A stretch of DNA of 64,000 bases from NCBI GenBank assembly GCA_017465565.1, contig JAFTWA010000014.1:1-64000 (forward strand). The letters are read 5' to 3'. The position numbers were made by a program, and so were the translations under genes. The notes under the pieces are model-generated. The model saw only the letters and a list, made by a program, of their open reading frames with translations. It did no database searches and was not told the origin of the DNA. Of the stretch, positions 11,825 through 20,366 are shown in pieces (within the stretch, counting starts at the first letter, position 1; each line of letters begins with the position of its first letter). Source of the DNA: Tyzzerella sp. (lineage in GTDB: Bacteria > Bacillota > Clostridia > Lachnospirales > Lachnospiraceae).

Positions 11825-12325
11825 TTATTCTGCTGCAACTTCACCGTCTTTTTCAGCGATTTGCTTAATAACACGAGCAAAGTTTGCGATAGGTGATTGC
11901 ATGCTTCCAAGTAATCTTGAAAGTAATACTTCTCTTGCAGGAATCTTAGCTAATTCCTGAACGCCAGCTACATCATACACTTTTCCTTCGCATACACCAG
12001 CTTTTACTTCTAACTTGCTGGCTTTCTTAGCGAATTCACAGATGATTCTTGCTGGAGCTGTAGCGTCATTTTTACCAATTGCGATAGCGCTTGGTCCTTC
12101 TAAATATTCGTTAAGACCTGCGAAATCAGTTCCTTCAAATGCTCTCTTCATCATTGTGTTTTTGCAAACCTTGTAGATGATACCAGCTTCTCTTAATTGT
12201 TTACGTAATTCTGTATCTTCTGCTACAGTTAAACCACGGTAATCAACTAACACTACTGATTGTGCGTCTTTTACGTCTTCAGCGATTGCTGCAACGATTG
12301 GTTGTTTTAATTCAACTTTTGCCAC
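11825..12325 (-). CDS. rplJ: 50S ribosomal protein L10
   Basis: Base of the L7/L12 stalk; 166 aa, with the rRNA-binding N-terminal domain (QSVVLVDYRGLTVAEDTELRKQLR) and a C-terminal helix that holds L7/L12 dimers. It sits behind a full leader: consensus promoter, L10-binding structure and an intrinsic terminator, so transcription attenuation by the L10-L12 complex is expected. Confidence 0.98.
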   Translation of the reverse strand: MAKVELKQPIVAAIAEDVKDAQSVVLVDYRGLTVAEDTELRKQLREAGIIYKVCKNTMMKRAFEGTDFAGLNEYLEGPSAIAIGKNDATAPARIICEFAKKASKLEVKAGVCEGKVYDVAGVQELAKIPAREVLLSRLLGSMQSPIANFARVIKQIAEKDGEVAAE

Positions 12326-12386
12326 GAATGGTGCACCTCCTTATATTATTTTGATGATTGGCACCGCCGATTGTTTTCATAGATAA

Positions 12387-12417
12387 AAAACCTCTCTGTC
12401 AAAGACAGAGAGGTTTT
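12387..12417 (-). terminator. Attenuator of the rplJ-rplL leader
   Basis: A perfect 14-bp stem with a 3-nt loop and T-tract, 62 nt upstream of the rplJ start and directly downstream of the L10-binding structure. Its place indicates regulated termination in the leader rather than an end of transcription. Confidence 0.88.
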
Positions 12418-12419
12418 GC

Positions 12420-12500
12420 AAATTCTAATTTGAATTTCAATCTCCTCGGTAGGCGTTTTGAACCTTATGCTTTACAGCACCTACTGTCTTCGGCAGTTAA
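12420..12500 (-). promoter_or_regulatory. Ribosomal protein L10 leader
   Basis: The minus strand shows the kink-turn-like arms of the Firmicute L10 leader: ACTGCCGAAGACAGTAGGTG, an internal loop, then GCCTACCGAGGAG pairing back. It copies the L10 site of 23S rRNA; bound L10(L12)4 would favour the terminator at 12387-12417. Confidence 0.85.
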
Positions 12501-12510
12501 TTCCTTGCAT

Positions 12511-12539
12511 ATTATAGCAAGGTATATATTTGATGTCAA
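12511..12539 (-). promoter_or_regulatory. Consensus promoter for rplJ-rplL
   Basis: TTGACA, 17 bp, TATAAT, an exact sigma-A consensus, only 8 bp past the rplA stop. It starts the L10 leader transcript. Confidence 0.85.
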
Positions 12540-12546
12540 CAAATTT

Positions 12547-13239
12547 TTATGATAATTTTGCTGGGTTAATTTTAACACCAGGTCCCATTGTTGAAGTAAG
12601 AGTTACGCTCTTTAAGAACTGTCCTTTTACTGCAGCTGGTTTAGCTTTGTTGATTGCATCAATAAGCGTTTGGAAGTTGTCCGCCAATTGTTCTTCTGTG
12701 AAAGAAGCTTTTCCTAATGGCACATGGATAATGTTTGTTTTATCTAATCTGTATTCGATCTTACCAGCTTTGATATCAGCGATAGCTTTTGCAACGTCCA
12801 TTGTTACTGTACCAGCTTTTGGGTTTGGCATTAAGCCTTTTGGTCCAAGTACACGACCAAGACGACCAACAACACCCATCATGTTTGGTGTAGCAACTAC
12901 AACATCAAATTCAAACCATCCTTCGTTCTGGATCTTTGGAATAAGTTCTTCTGCTCCTACGTAATCTGCTCCAGCATCGATAGCTTCTTGAGCTTTAGCA
13001 TCTTTAGCAAATACTAAGATACGAACTTTTTTACCTGTTCCGTGTGGTAATACTACAGCACCACGGATTTGTTGGTCTGCATGACGTCCGTCACAACCTG
13101 TTCTGATATGTGCTTCGATAGTTTCATCGAATTTTGCTACTGCGCATTTTTTAACTAATGCGATTGCTTCTGCTTTATCGTAAAGATTTCCTCTTTCTAC
13201 TAATTTAGCAGCTTCTAAATATTTTTTTCCTCTTTTCAT
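12547..13239 (-). CDS. rplA: 50S ribosomal protein L1
   Basis: 230 aa L1-stalk protein. The family stretch [15 protein letters not shown] is near residues 131-145. L1 is a translational repressor of its own mRNA in other bacteria, and a candidate target structure lies immediately upstream of this gene with a second before rplK. Good AGGAGG site before the ATG. Confidence 0.98.
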   Translation of the reverse strand: MKRGKKYLEAAKLVERGNLYDKAEAIALVKKCAVAKFDETIEAHIRTGCDGRHADQQIRGAVVLPHGTGKKVRILVFAKDAKAQEAIDAGADYVGAEELIPKIQNEGWFEFDVVVATPNMMGVVGRLGRVLGPKGLMPNPKAGTVTMDVAKAIADIKAGKIEYRLDKTNIIHVPLGKASFTEEQLADNFQTLIDAINKAKPAAVKGQFLKSVTLTSTMGPGVKINPAKLS

Positions 13240-13253
13240 TTTAAAACCTCCTA

Positions 13254-13282
13254 GTGGTAATATCGGGAGCGAGCCCTCCCAC
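13254..13282 (-). promoter_or_regulatory. Candidate L1-binding mRNA element before rplA
   Basis: The minus strand reads GTGGGAGGG, a short loop, CCC, then TACCAC directly before the AGGAGG of rplA. It closely matches the element before rplK in order and spacing. The GTGG..CCAC outer pairing with an asymmetric internal loop resembles L1 targets on 23S rRNA and L11-L1 mRNAs; assignment is inferred. Confidence 0.6.
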
Positions 13283-13301
13283 GTTACTTGTTACACAGTT
13301 C

Positions 13302-13727
13302 CTAGTCTACTACTTTAACACCCATACTGCGGCATGTTCCTGCGATCATGCTCATAGCTGCTTCTACTGATGCAGCGTTTAAGTCTGGCATTTTCAATTT
13401 AGCGATTTCTTCTAATTGAGCTTTTGTGATTGAAGCTACTTTTGTTTTGTTAGGAACACCTGAACCTGATTTGATTCCGCAAGCTTTCTTAATTAATACA
13501 GCTGCTGGTGGTGTTTTTGTGATGAAAGTGAAACTTCTATCACTGAAAACTGTGATAACAACAGGAATGATCATACCTTCCTGATCTTGTGTTCTAGCAT
13601 TGAATTGTTTTGTAAATTCAACAATGTTTACACCGTGTTGCCCAAGTGCTGGACCTACCGGTGGAGCTGGAGTTGCCTTTCCAGCTGGAATTTGTAATTT
13701 AATATAGCCTGTAACTTTCTTTGCCAT
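13302..13727 (-). CDS. rplK: 50S ribosomal protein L11
   Basis: 141 aa, GTPase-centre protein needed for the stringent response trigger. The N-terminal domain shows the proline-rich [19 protein letters not shown] and the C-terminal rRNA-binding domain shows [19 protein letters not shown]. It is followed by rplA and preceded by nusG. Confidence 0.98.
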   Translation of the reverse strand: MAKKVTGYIKLQIPAGKATPAPPVGPALGQHGVNIVEFTKQFNARTQDQEGMIIPVVITVFSDRSFTFITKTPPAAVLIKKACGIKSGSGVPNKTKVASITKAQLEEIAKLKMPDLNAASVEAAMSMIAGTCRSMGVKVVD

Positions 13728-13742
13728 TTTGTGTACCTCCTT

Positions 13743-13770
13743 GTGGTATTTACGGGGATTTCCCTCCCAC
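13743..13770 (-). promoter_or_regulatory. Candidate L1-binding mRNA element before rplK
   Basis: Same layout as the element before rplA: GTGGGAGGG, a loop, CCCC, then TACCAC and AGGAGG. Both copies are preceded by TAACAAGTAA. Two copies would let L1 repress each cistron directly. Confidence 0.6.
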
Positions 13771-13779
13771 TTTTACTTG

Positions 13780-14295
13780 TTACATTTTTTTCACTTCTGC
13801 GAAATTAATTTCTACTGGTGTCTCACGACCAAACAGTTCTACGTTGATTGTCAGAGTTTGTTTTTGTGGGTTTACTTCTTTTACCATGCCGACTGTGTCT
13901 TTCCATGCTCCCGAAGTAACAACGATTGAATCGCCAACCGTGAAATTTACAACAACCTCTGCATTCATAATTCCTAAAGCATCAATCTCAGCATCTGTAA
14001 GCGGAACTGGTTTTGATCCTGGTCCAACGAATCCTGTTACCCCTCTGGTATTTCTTACAACATACCATGTGTCATCATTCATAATCATGTGAATCATAAC
14101 GTATCCTGGGAACATCTTCTTCTGAGACGCTTTTTCCATTCCATTTTTTAATTCCACAACTTCTTGCATTGGAACCCTTACTTCTAAGATTTGATCTTCA
14201 AGGTGTCTGTTTTCAATTGTCTTATCGATGTTCGCTTTTACTTTGTTTTCATACCCTGAATAAGTATGAACTACATACCATTTTGCTTCTGACAT
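13780..14295 (-). CDS. nusG: Transcription elongation/antitermination factor NusG
   Basis: 171 aa from the ATG of MSEAKWYVVHTYSGYENKVK, placed 7 nt after AAAGGTGA; an upstream ATG lies within that ribosome binding site. The NGN domain covers roughly residues 1-105 (FPGYVMIHM, NTRGVTGFVG) and a KOW domain follows (VGDSIVVTSGAWKDTVGMV). It follows secE by 30 bp in the usual secE-nusG-rplKA order. Confidence 0.97.
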   Translation of the reverse strand: MSEAKWYVVHTYSGYENKVKANIDKTIENRHLEDQILEVRVPMQEVVELKNGMEKASQKKMFPGYVMIHMIMNDDTWYVVRNTRGVTGFVGPGSKPVPLTDAEIDALGIMNAEVVVNFTVGDSIVVTSGAWKDTVGMVKEVNPQKQTLTINVELFGRETPVEINFAEVKKM

Positions 14296-14325
14296 AAAAT
14301 CACCTTTCATACTTGTTGCTGTCTG

Positions 14326-14529
14326 TTATTGAACAAGAAAGTCAATACCGTATTGGATTAACGCATCAACTACTGCAATAATTGCTCCTAAAAGAATAGA
14401 GCATACTGTAACTGCAACTGTTTGTTTTACAAGTGTTTTTCTATCTGGCCAGATAATTTTCTTAAACTCAGCTTTAAGACCTTTGAACCAGCTTTTTTTC
14501 TGTTTCTTTTCTGCTGTAATTTCAGACAT
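14326..14529 (-). CDS. secE: Preprotein translocase subunit SecE
   Basis: 67 aa small membrane subunit that clamps SecY. The amphipathic segment FKGLKAEFKKIIWPDRKTLVKQT leads to a single transmembrane helix (VAVTVCSILLGAIIAVVDALI), the standard single-span SecE. The ATG of MSEITAEKK is chosen because the other ATG, three codons upstream, sits only a few bases after the GGGGTGA site. Confidence 0.95.
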   Translation of the reverse strand: MSEITAEKKQKKSWFKGLKAEFKKIIWPDRKTLVKQTVAVTVCSILLGAIIAVVDALIQYGIDFLVQ

Positions 14530-14552
14530 ATCATTCACCCCTTTACACGATC

Positions 14553-14702
14553 CTATTTTGTTTCTTTGTGTAATGTGTGTGATTTACAGAATTTACAGTA
14601 TTTTTTTGTTTCCATACGTTCAGGATGAGCTTTCTTATCCTTAGTTGTATTGTAGTTACGTTGTTTACATTCTGTACATGCCAATGTTATTCTTGTGCGC
14701 AC
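14553..14702 (-). CDS. rpmG: 50S ribosomal protein L33
   Basis: 49 aa from a GTG start with GAGGTGG upstream: it begins [20 protein letters not shown] and ends [16 protein letters not shown]. The two CxxC pairs make it the zinc-binding form of L33. First gene before secE-nusG, with a strong promoter about 100 bp upstream. Confidence 0.95.
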   Translation of the reverse strand: MRTRITLACTECKQRNYNTTKDKKAHPERMETKKYCKFCKSHTLHKETK

Positions 14703-14742
14703 AACTTCCACCTCGCTTTGTTTATTTTTTTACGTGTTACAT

Positions 14743-14761
14743 GGTAGTTTGCGAGACTACC
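14743..14761 (-). other. Small hairpin in the rpmG leader
   Basis: GGTAGT and ACTACC enclose 7 nt, about 40 nt downstream of the probable transcription start and 40 nt before the rpmG start. Role unknown. Confidence 0.35.
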
Positions 14762-14805
14762 TAATTTTAGGCATAAAAAAAAGACCTACTTCCATTCGCC
14801 CGTAT

Positions 14806-14834
14806 ATCTTACCATAGAAATATATTGGAGTCAA
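14806..14834 (-). promoter_or_regulatory. Promoter of rpmG-secE-nusG-rplK-rplA
   Basis: TTGACT, 17 bp, TAAGAT. No other convincing promoter lies between here and rplA, so it probably drives all five genes. Confidence 0.75.
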
Positions 14835-14932
14835 GCCCTTTTTATTTTGATTTTTAGACCCAGAGAGTTTCACATAACACCACAGGTTCAGGCTCTCAAG
14901 CACTTCACGCACCGCACCATGTCCAAACGCCA

Positions 14933-14965
14933 AAAAAATCCCGGACACAGGTCCGGGACTTTTTT
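14933..14965 (-). terminator. Terminator after glgD
   Basis: TCCCGGAC and GTCCGGGA with a 4-nt loop, flanked by A- and T-tracts, 8 bp past the glgD stop. Confidence 0.9.
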
Positions 14966-14972
14966 AATAATA

Positions 14973-16091
14973 TTATAATGTGTCGCCACGTCTTACATAA
15001 CCTGGTGCATCAGCTGCTGCAACAAGTTCTTTACAGTGAAGTAATTTAGAGTGTTTGTCAACTACTTGACACTCAACACGAATGCCTTCTTCGATAACTG
15101 TATCTGGCAAAATAACAGAATCTTTAATTACTACACCTTTCTTAATTATACATCCACGTCCAATGATAGAATTTTCAATTGTACCTTCGATTAAACATCC
15201 ATTAGAAATAACAGAGTGTTTAACTTCGGCATCTGCGAAATATTGTGTTGGACAAGAGTCGTTTGTGCGTGTGTAAATTGGCCAATCATCGTTGATTAAG
15301 TCTTCCGCTTTTTCAATATCAAGCAATGCCATATTTGCATCGTAATAGCTCTTGAGGTCTGTGATTGCTGCGAAGTAACCTTCGTGAGCATATCCGCGGA
15401 CATCGAGTTCGTCACAAGAAAGATTTACGATTTGCGCAAGTGTATACATAGAAGAAAGAGTTTTTGCTTTGCCAATTAATTCGATGAATAACTCTGTCTT
15501 CATAACATATGTACCCATGAAAATATCTCTTTGAGCTTCATTTCCTCTGTTCTTCTGGATTTCTAATACACCTTTTTGGCGGTTTAATGTTACATAATCA
15601 CAGTTCAAGTATGCTTCGTTAGCATTTTCTACTGAGTGATATAGCAATGTGATGTCAGCGCCTGAAGCAGCATGTGTATCAACAAGCTTCTTGAAGCTTT
15701 GCTTGAATACCATATTGCTAGGTGCGATAACAACATATGGTTCTTTCATCTTTCCAATGCTGTCATCCATATTTTCATCAAATGTTGCAATATCTGTATT
15801 GTAGATACTGTTTCTAGAATGGTTGTCTGCAAATAAGATTTGCACGTTACCTCTCTTTGAGTTGATGTTGTATTGACGGCCTGAACCTAAATGTTCTGTA
15901 AGAGAACGTGGTTTGCTTCCAGCTAATACGTGGATACGGTCGATATCGCTATTGCTGAAGTTTGACATAGCGAAGTCGATTACACGGTATCTTCCCAAGA
16001 AAGAGAATGCACCGATAGGGCGATAGTCTTGCATGCCTTCAACCCAGATGTGGTTTCCGGTCGTATTGATAATTCCAAATGCTTTTGCCAT
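14973..16091 (-). CDS. glgD: GlgD, glucose-1-phosphate adenylyltransferase-like subunit
   Basis: 372 aa. Nucleotidyltransferase fold followed by a left-handed beta-helix of hexapeptide repeats (about residue 275 on: SVISNGCLIEGTIENSIIGRGCIIKKG). The N-terminus lacks the GGxGxRL nucleotide loop seen in GlgC (here INTTGNHIWVEG), as expected for the regulatory GlgD type that partners with GlgC in Firmicutes. It starts 1 bp after glgC, so the two should be made together for ADP-glucose supply to glycogen synthesis. Confidence 0.95.
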   Translation of the reverse strand: MAKAFGIINTTGNHIWVEGMQDYRPIGAFSFLGRYRVIDFAMSNFSNSDIDRIHVLAGSKPRSLTEHLGSGRQYNINSKRGNVQILFADNHSRNSIYNTDIATFDENMDDSIGKMKEPYVVIAPSNMVFKQSFKKLVDTHAASGADITLLYHSVENANEAYLNCDYVTLNRQKGVLEIQKNRGNEAQRDIFMGTYVMKTELFIELIGKAKTLSSMYTLAQIVNLSCDELDVRGYAHEGYFAAITDLKSYYDANMALLDIEKAEDLINDDWPIYTRTNDSCPTQYFADAEVKHSVISNGCLIEGTIENSIIGRGCIIKKGVVIKDSVILPDTVIEEGIRVECQVVDKHSKLLHCKELVAAADAPGYVRRGDTL

Positions 16092-16092
16092 A

Positions 16093-17232
16093 TTATTCTA
16101 CCCCCTCTACATCGTTTGCTACTAATAAGATGTTTTCACTGTCTGCGGAGCCAACTACAGCACCTTTACCAATCTTAACACCGTCAGCCACAAGTGCACG
16201 AGTTACTACAGCGCCGTCTTCCACAACAACACCTGGCATTAATACAGAGTCAATAACCTTTGCATCTTTACCAACCTTAGCGTTTGTAAATAATACAGAG
16301 CCTGTAACCTCGCCTTTGATTGTACAGCCTTGTGTAATGTACGCATTCTTAACAACCGCATCTGCACTTACATAGTGTGGAAGTGTTGTAACGTCTTCTG
16401 TATAAATCTTCCATGATGAGTCGTTCAAATCCAATTCACAGTCAGCATCAAGAAGGTCCATGTTAGCTTCCCATAATGAATCGATTGTTCCTACGTCTTT
16501 CCAGTATCCCTCGAATTTGTAAGCGTACAGGTTTCTTCCATCATTTAACATAGTTGGAATGATGTCTTTACCAAAGTCATGGTTAGAATCTTCTTTCACC
16601 ATATCAGCTAATAACATTTCACGAAGAAGCTTCCATGTGAAAATGTAGATACCCATAGAAGCAAGGTTGCTCTTTGGTACAGGTGGTTTTTCTTCAAATT
16701 CGATAATGCGTCCTGTATCATTTGTGTTCATGATACCAAAACGGCTGGCTTCCTTCATAGGAACCTGAAGCACTGCGATCGTTGCATCAGCGCTATTAGC
16801 TTTGTGTGCATCAAGCATCTTATCATAGTCCATTTTGTAAATATGGTCTCCTGATAAAATAAGAACATACTCAGGATTGTATGTATCGATAAAGTCAATG
16901 TTTTGAGAAATAGCATCAGCTGTTCCACGGTAAACATCAAGGTCTGCATCAGCCTTTTCACGTGGTGGTAAAACGAATACACCACTGTCTTTTGCATCAA
17001 GTCCCCAGCGTCCGCCGGCTGCAACATAGCTATTTAATAATACAGATTCATATTGTGTAAGAACGCCTACTACGTCGATACCACTGTTTGCACAGTTACT
17101 AAGTGGGAAGTCAACGATGCGGTATTTACCACCATATGAAACCGCTGGTTTAGCAACTTTATTTGTCAGGTCATGCAAACGGGAGCCACGACCACCAGCT
17201 AAAATCATTGCTAACATATTGTTTTGTTTCAT
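16093..17232 (-). CDS. glgC: Glucose-1-phosphate adenylyltransferase
   Basis: 379 aa; makes ADP-glucose from ATP and glucose 1-phosphate, the committed step of glycogen synthesis. The nucleotide loop is [20 protein letters not shown] at residues 11-30; [13 protein letters not shown] is the metal/substrate region; EEKP lies in the sugar-binding part. A C-terminal hexapeptide beta-helix follows. No glycogen synthase, branching enzyme or phosphorylase is in the window. Confidence 0.97.
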   Translation of the reverse strand: MKQNNMLAMILAGGRGSRLHDLTNKVAKPAVSYGGKYRIVDFPLSNCANSGIDVVGVLTQYESVLLNSYVAAGGRWGLDAKDSGVFVLPPREKADADLDVYRGTADAISQNIDFIDTYNPEYVLILSGDHIYKMDYDKMLDAHKANSADATIAVLQVPMKEASRFGIMNTNDTGRIIEFEEKPPVPKSNLASMGIYIFTWKLLREMLLADMVKEDSNHDFGKDIIPTMLNDGRNLYAYKFEGYWKDVGTIDSLWEANMDLLDADCELDLNDSSWKIYTEDVTTLPHYVSADAVVKNAYITQGCTIKGEVTGSVLFTNAKVGKDAKVIDSVLMPGVVVEDGAVVTRALVADGVKIGKGAVVGSADSENILLVANDVEGVE

Positions 17233-17418
17233 AGCGAGTCCTCTCTTTCAATTTACTACATTTCATTATATCCTCTTTTAGTAAATTTGGCTATAATATT
17301 ATTAAAAAAATATAAAAAATGTTCACAATTACCAAAAAATGTCAGATTATGACAAAATATTATCTGAGTGATGTTTAGAATTAAGATAATATTAAGATAT
17401 GGCGGCTGTAGGTCTGAG

Positions 17419-17447
17419 TTGCATTTTCAGAGTAATTGACTTAAAAT
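17419..17447 (+). promoter_or_regulatory. Candidate promoter of the GH25 gene
   Basis: TTGCAT, 17 bp, TAAAAT, 43 bp upstream of the start. The rest of the 17233-17490 gap is AT-rich and shows no clear glgC promoter beyond a lone TATAAT at 17265-17270 on the minus strand. Confidence 0.5.
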
Positions 17448-17490
17448 ACAGTTAGTTTCTGGTGGTTGAATAGAAAATGAGGTGACAGGA

Positions 17491-19026
17491 ATGGCAAAAA
17501 GAACGAATCTGGCAAAGGTGATAAAGAATTTGTCTGCAAAAGAAAAAGCTATATTAATCGGAATTGCTGCTGTAGTTGTTGCGGTGATTGTAATTGCTGT
17601 CGTATTGCTTGCAGGGAATGATAGAGGAGAAGATAAAAAGACTGATGGCGGCAATGTAGTGAAACAGGACAAAGATAAAGATGAAGCTTCGAAGGATGAC
17701 CATGAGGAGTCTGAGGGAGCAGGAAATACAGCAGACATCCCAATTACGGATGAGGATCCACAGGAAATCATTACACCAAACAAACCAGAAGGTGACGGCG
17801 CGAGTGTAGATATCTCAGATGTAATCACAAAAGATGAGAATGAGACAGAGGATATTACTTTTGGAATTGATGTTTCCTATTATCAAGGCACCATCTCATG
17901 GAAGAAGGTAGCCGAATCCGGAATTGACTTTGTAATGGTTCGTGTTGGCTACCGAACTATGGCAAATGGTGAAATCGCAGCAGATACAAACGCAAAGTAC
18001 AATATGCAGGAAGCACAAAAGTATGGAATCAAGGTGGGAGCATATTTTTTCTCGACTGCGACGACAAATAACGAAGCAATCGAGGAAGCAAACTGGGTGG
18101 CTGATTATATTTCCAAATATAAAATCACATATCCTGTTGCGTATAACTGCGAGGGCTTTGAAAATTCAGGAAGCCGCCAATATAACATGACCAAGACGCA
18201 GAGAACAGATGCTGCGCTGGCTTTCATGAACCGAATTACAGAGCGTGGATATTCAGCGATGTTTTATGCATCTAAAAGTGAAATGGAGGGAGATGCTGAC
18301 TGGGAAACTTCACGTATTTCCTCCTTATATAAAGTATGGGTAGCACAATACCCTTCCACACCATATCCGCAGACAACAGCTTCAAGCTATACAGGGACAC
18401 ATGCAATGTGGCAGCATACCAATAAAGGAACCGTTCCAGGCATTAGCAAGCCTGTGGATGTGAATATTGCATACTTCGGCTATGATACAGAAAAAGAGGC
18501 ACAAGACACCACAACTCCGGAAGAGGTCGGGGCTGATGTGGAAGCACTTATGAAATTTACGACTGTGGAAGAAACGGTAACAGCAAAAGAGGAAACCCGT
18601 TTGCGCGATAAACCGAGTCAGGGTTCTGACAGTAATGTTACGTATACCTTAAAAAATGGGGAAACCGTAACCAGAACCGGAGTTAGTAACAGTGGCTGGT
18701 CACGCGTTGTTTTGAATGGAAAGACTTATTATGCAGTTTCTAGTTTACTGACTACAGATTTGAGTTATAAGCCGCCACAGGAGGCGCCTGATGACGGAAT
18801 CAAGACAGAATTTACAGCGGTAAATGAAAAAGTCACTGCGAAGGAAGTGGTGAATCTGAGAACTAAGCCAAGTGTAGATGACAGTATCGCGCCAGTAGCT
18901 GCGCAGCTTAAAAATGGCGACGTGGCGACAAGAACAGGTATTAATAACGAAGTGGGCTGGTCAAGAGTGGAATATAATGGGCAAGTGTTATATTGCGTGA
19001 GCAGCTACTTAAAAGTCGTAGAGTAA
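17491..19026 (+). CDS. Membrane-anchored GH25 muramidase with two C-terminal SH3 domains
   Basis: 511 aa. Start at the ATG of MAKRTNLAK; a GTG three codons upstream lies in the GAGGTGA site. One transmembrane helix (about 20-41) is followed by an acidic linker to about 120, then a GH25 lysozyme domain (FGIDVSYYQGTISW to about 330), then two SH3 modules (TVTAKEETRLRDKPS and KVTAKEVVNLRTKPS). GH25 enzymes cut the MurNAc-GlcNAc bond of peptidoglycan. The usual D-x-E catalytic strand reads AYNCEGF, with Asn in the Asp place and Glu kept, so activity may differ. Single gene on the plus strand; it could serve wall growth or competition. Confidence 0.9.
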   Translation: MAKRTNLAKVIKNLSAKEKAILIGIAAVVVAVIVIAVVLLAGNDRGEDKKTDGGNVVKQDKDKDEASKDDHEESEGAGNTADIPITDEDPQEIITPNKPEGDGASVDISDVITKDENETEDITFGIDVSYYQGTISWKKVAESGIDFVMVRVGYRTMANGEIAADTNAKYNMQEAQKYGIKVGAYFFSTATTNNEAIEEANWVADYISKYKITYPVAYNCEGFENSGSRQYNMTKTQRTDAALAFMNRITERGYSAMFYASKSEMEGDADWETSRISSLYKVWVAQYPSTPYPQTTASSYTGTHAMWQHTNKGTVPGISKPVDVNIAYFGYDTEKEAQDTTTPEEVGADVEALMKFTTVEETVTAKEETRLRDKPSQGSDSNVTYTLKNGETVTRTGVSNSGWSRVVLNGKTYYAVSSLLTTDLSYKPPQEAPDDGIKTEFTAVNEKVTAKEVVNLRTKPSVDDSIAPVAAQLKNGDVATRTGINNEVGWSRVEYNGQVLYCVSSYLKVVE

Positions 19027-19066
19027 GCTTGAGGTTGGAATTCCAGGATATTTGGAAGTTTTGTGA

Positions 19067-19150
19067 CGTTTGGACCTCCGGGTATCTGGAACTTGCTAAC
19101 CGTTTGGACCTCTGGGTATCTGGAACTTGCTAACCGTTTGGACCTCTGGG
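19067..19150 (+). repeat. 34-bp tandem repeat, about 2.5 copies
   Basis: Copies at 19067-19100 and 19101-19134 differ at one base; a partial copy covers 19135-19150. Each begins CGTTTGGACCTC. The last copy runs into a hairpin with CAGAGTCCAAA at 19164-19174. Confidence 0.85.
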
Positions 19151-19168
19151 CCGAGAAATCTGCTCAGA

Positions 19169-19198
19169 GTCCAAAATTCCAATAAAATTGGACCTCAG
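19169..19198 (+). repeat. 30-bp direct repeat, left copy
   Basis: Matches 20259-20288 at 29 of 30 positions in the same orientation. It contains the small palindrome TCCAATAAAATTGGA. Recombination between the copies would delete the nuclease gene. Confidence 0.8.
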
Positions 19199-19241
19199 AT
19201 GCTCAATCTGATATCCGAGGTAAAAAGAGCATAACAAAGAT

Positions 19242-19283
19242 GAAAAAGGACCAAAATTGACTTGATTTTTGGACACGAAAAGC
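19242..19283 (+). repeat. 42-bp inverted repeat, left arm
   Basis: Complementary to 20169-20210 at 37 of 42 positions. Weaker complementarity continues outward through GAGGTAAAA (19217-19225) and its counterpart in the right flank. Confidence 0.8.
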
Positions 19284-19414
19284 AAAAAAAGTTATAAAAG
19301 AGCCACCTTTATGTACATCATATTTTTAAGCACAAAGAAGGAGGTATTATTATAATTTACGGAAAAGTCATAGAAGAAAAAACAAAATTAGATGAACAAA
19401 TCAAAAAAGTTCAA

Positions 19415-20131
19415 TTGCAGCTACAAGACATGCCAGAAGGGAAATTGATTTGTACTCACAATGGAAAATACTTAAAGTGGCACGTAAGCGATGGTAAAAA
19501 CAAATTTTATATTCCCAAAAAAGAACATCAACTTGTCGAGCAGCTGGCATCAAAGAAATATTTAACACTTCAATTGAAAAACATGCTTCAAGAAAAGAAA
19601 GCACTTGAAGCTTATCTCAAGGAACATAATTCAGAAGCTCTACAGAGCGAATTAGAGTTAATCACTTCTCCAGAGCTCAAAGAATTTCTTGCTTCAAATT
19701 TCACACCGATATCTCAAGAATTAAAAAATTGGATGAATGAACCATATAAAAGAAACACTTCTTTTCCAGAGCATTTGGTTCACGAGACTTATGATGGAAA
19801 TAAAGTCAGGTCAAAATCAGAAATGCTAATTGCTTCATTCCTTTCTAAACACAGAATCCCCTATCGTTATGAATGTGAATTGCAGTTGGATGAAATTTTT
19901 CTCTATCCCGATTTTACAATTCGTCATCCTGTTACAGGAGAAATATTTTATTGGGAACACTTCGGAATGATGGATAATGCCAATTATTACCGAAAAGCAT
20001 TCGAGAGACTTCAACTCTATACTTCAAAAGGAATTATTCCCACAATTCATTTAATTACAACATTTGAAACTAGAGATAAACCATTAGGAATGGATACAAT
20101 CGAAAAAATTATAGAACATTATTTTTTATAA
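19415..20131 (+). CDS. PD-(D/E)XK-like nuclease-domain protein of unknown role
   Basis: 238 aa from the first in-frame TTG. The N-terminal third is lysine/glutamate-rich and probably coiled coil (about 40-80). The C-terminal half shows RSKSEMLIASFL (Glu136), FLYPDFTIR (Asp166) and FYWEHFG (Glu181), the order and spacing of a PD-(D/E)XK nuclease core with His in place of the usual Lys. The TTG has no ribosome binding site. The frame stays open upstream to 19298, and a strong AAGGAGG at 19338-19344 sits before in-frame ATT/ATA/ATT codons at 19349-19357, so translation may begin there without ATG, GTG or TTG, or the start may have decayed. Function not recognised. Confidence 0.7.
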   Translation: MQLQDMPEGKLICTHNGKYLKWHVSDGKNKFYIPKKEHQLVEQLASKKYLTLQLKNMLQEKKALEAYLKEHNSEALQSELELITSPELKEFLASNFTPISQELKNWMNEPYKRNTSFPEHLVHETYDGNKVRSKSEMLIASFLSKHRIPYRYECELQLDEIFLYPDFTIRHPVTGEIFYWEHFGMMDNANYYRKAFERLQLYTSKGIIPTIHLITTFETRDKPLGMDTIEKIIEHYFL

Positions 20132-20168
20132 GATGTGTTTGTTGTCTGGACCTTTCATAACTCAAATG

Positions 20169-20210
20169 GCTCTTCGTGTCCAAAAATCAAGTTGAGTTTG
20201 GACCTTTTTC
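20169..20210 (+). repeat. 42-bp inverted repeat, right arm
   Basis: Partner of 19242-19283. The two arms bracket the gene with 885 bp between them. Confidence 0.8.
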
Positions 20211-20258
20211 ACTATCTCGAGCTTGATTTTACCTCAGAAAGCAAGTTAAGTTTCCAAG

Positions 20259-20288
20259 GTCCAAAATCCCAATAAAATTGGACCTCAG
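20259..20288 (+). repeat. 30-bp direct repeat, right copy
   Basis: Second copy of 19169-19198 with one difference (C for T). Confidence 0.8.
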
Positions 20289-20301
20289 CGAGATTTTTAT
20301 C

Positions 20302-20366
20302 CCGCCAAAGTCCAATCAACGCTGAACCTTCGCCAAGGTCCAACAATTTCAAGTCCGCCAAGGTCC
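20302..20366 (+). repeat. Three short CGCCAAgGTCC repeats
   Basis: CGCCAA followed by A or G and GTCC occurs three times in 65 bp, each the complement of the GGACC word in the left tandem repeats. They lie within the 3' end of the hexuronate operon's transcript. Confidence 0.6.

Noticed and set aside
13743-13770. L11 leader as a terminator
   Set aside because: It has no T-tract, and the matching copy before rplA argues for protein binding.
14757-14948. 63-codon frame between rpmG and glgD
   Set aside because: It overlaps the rpmG promoter and the glgD terminator and has no ribosome binding site or recognisable residues.
19067-19150. 34-bp tandem repeats as a CRISPR array
   Set aside because: The units are directly adjacent with no unique spacers, only 2.5 copies exist and no cas genes are near.
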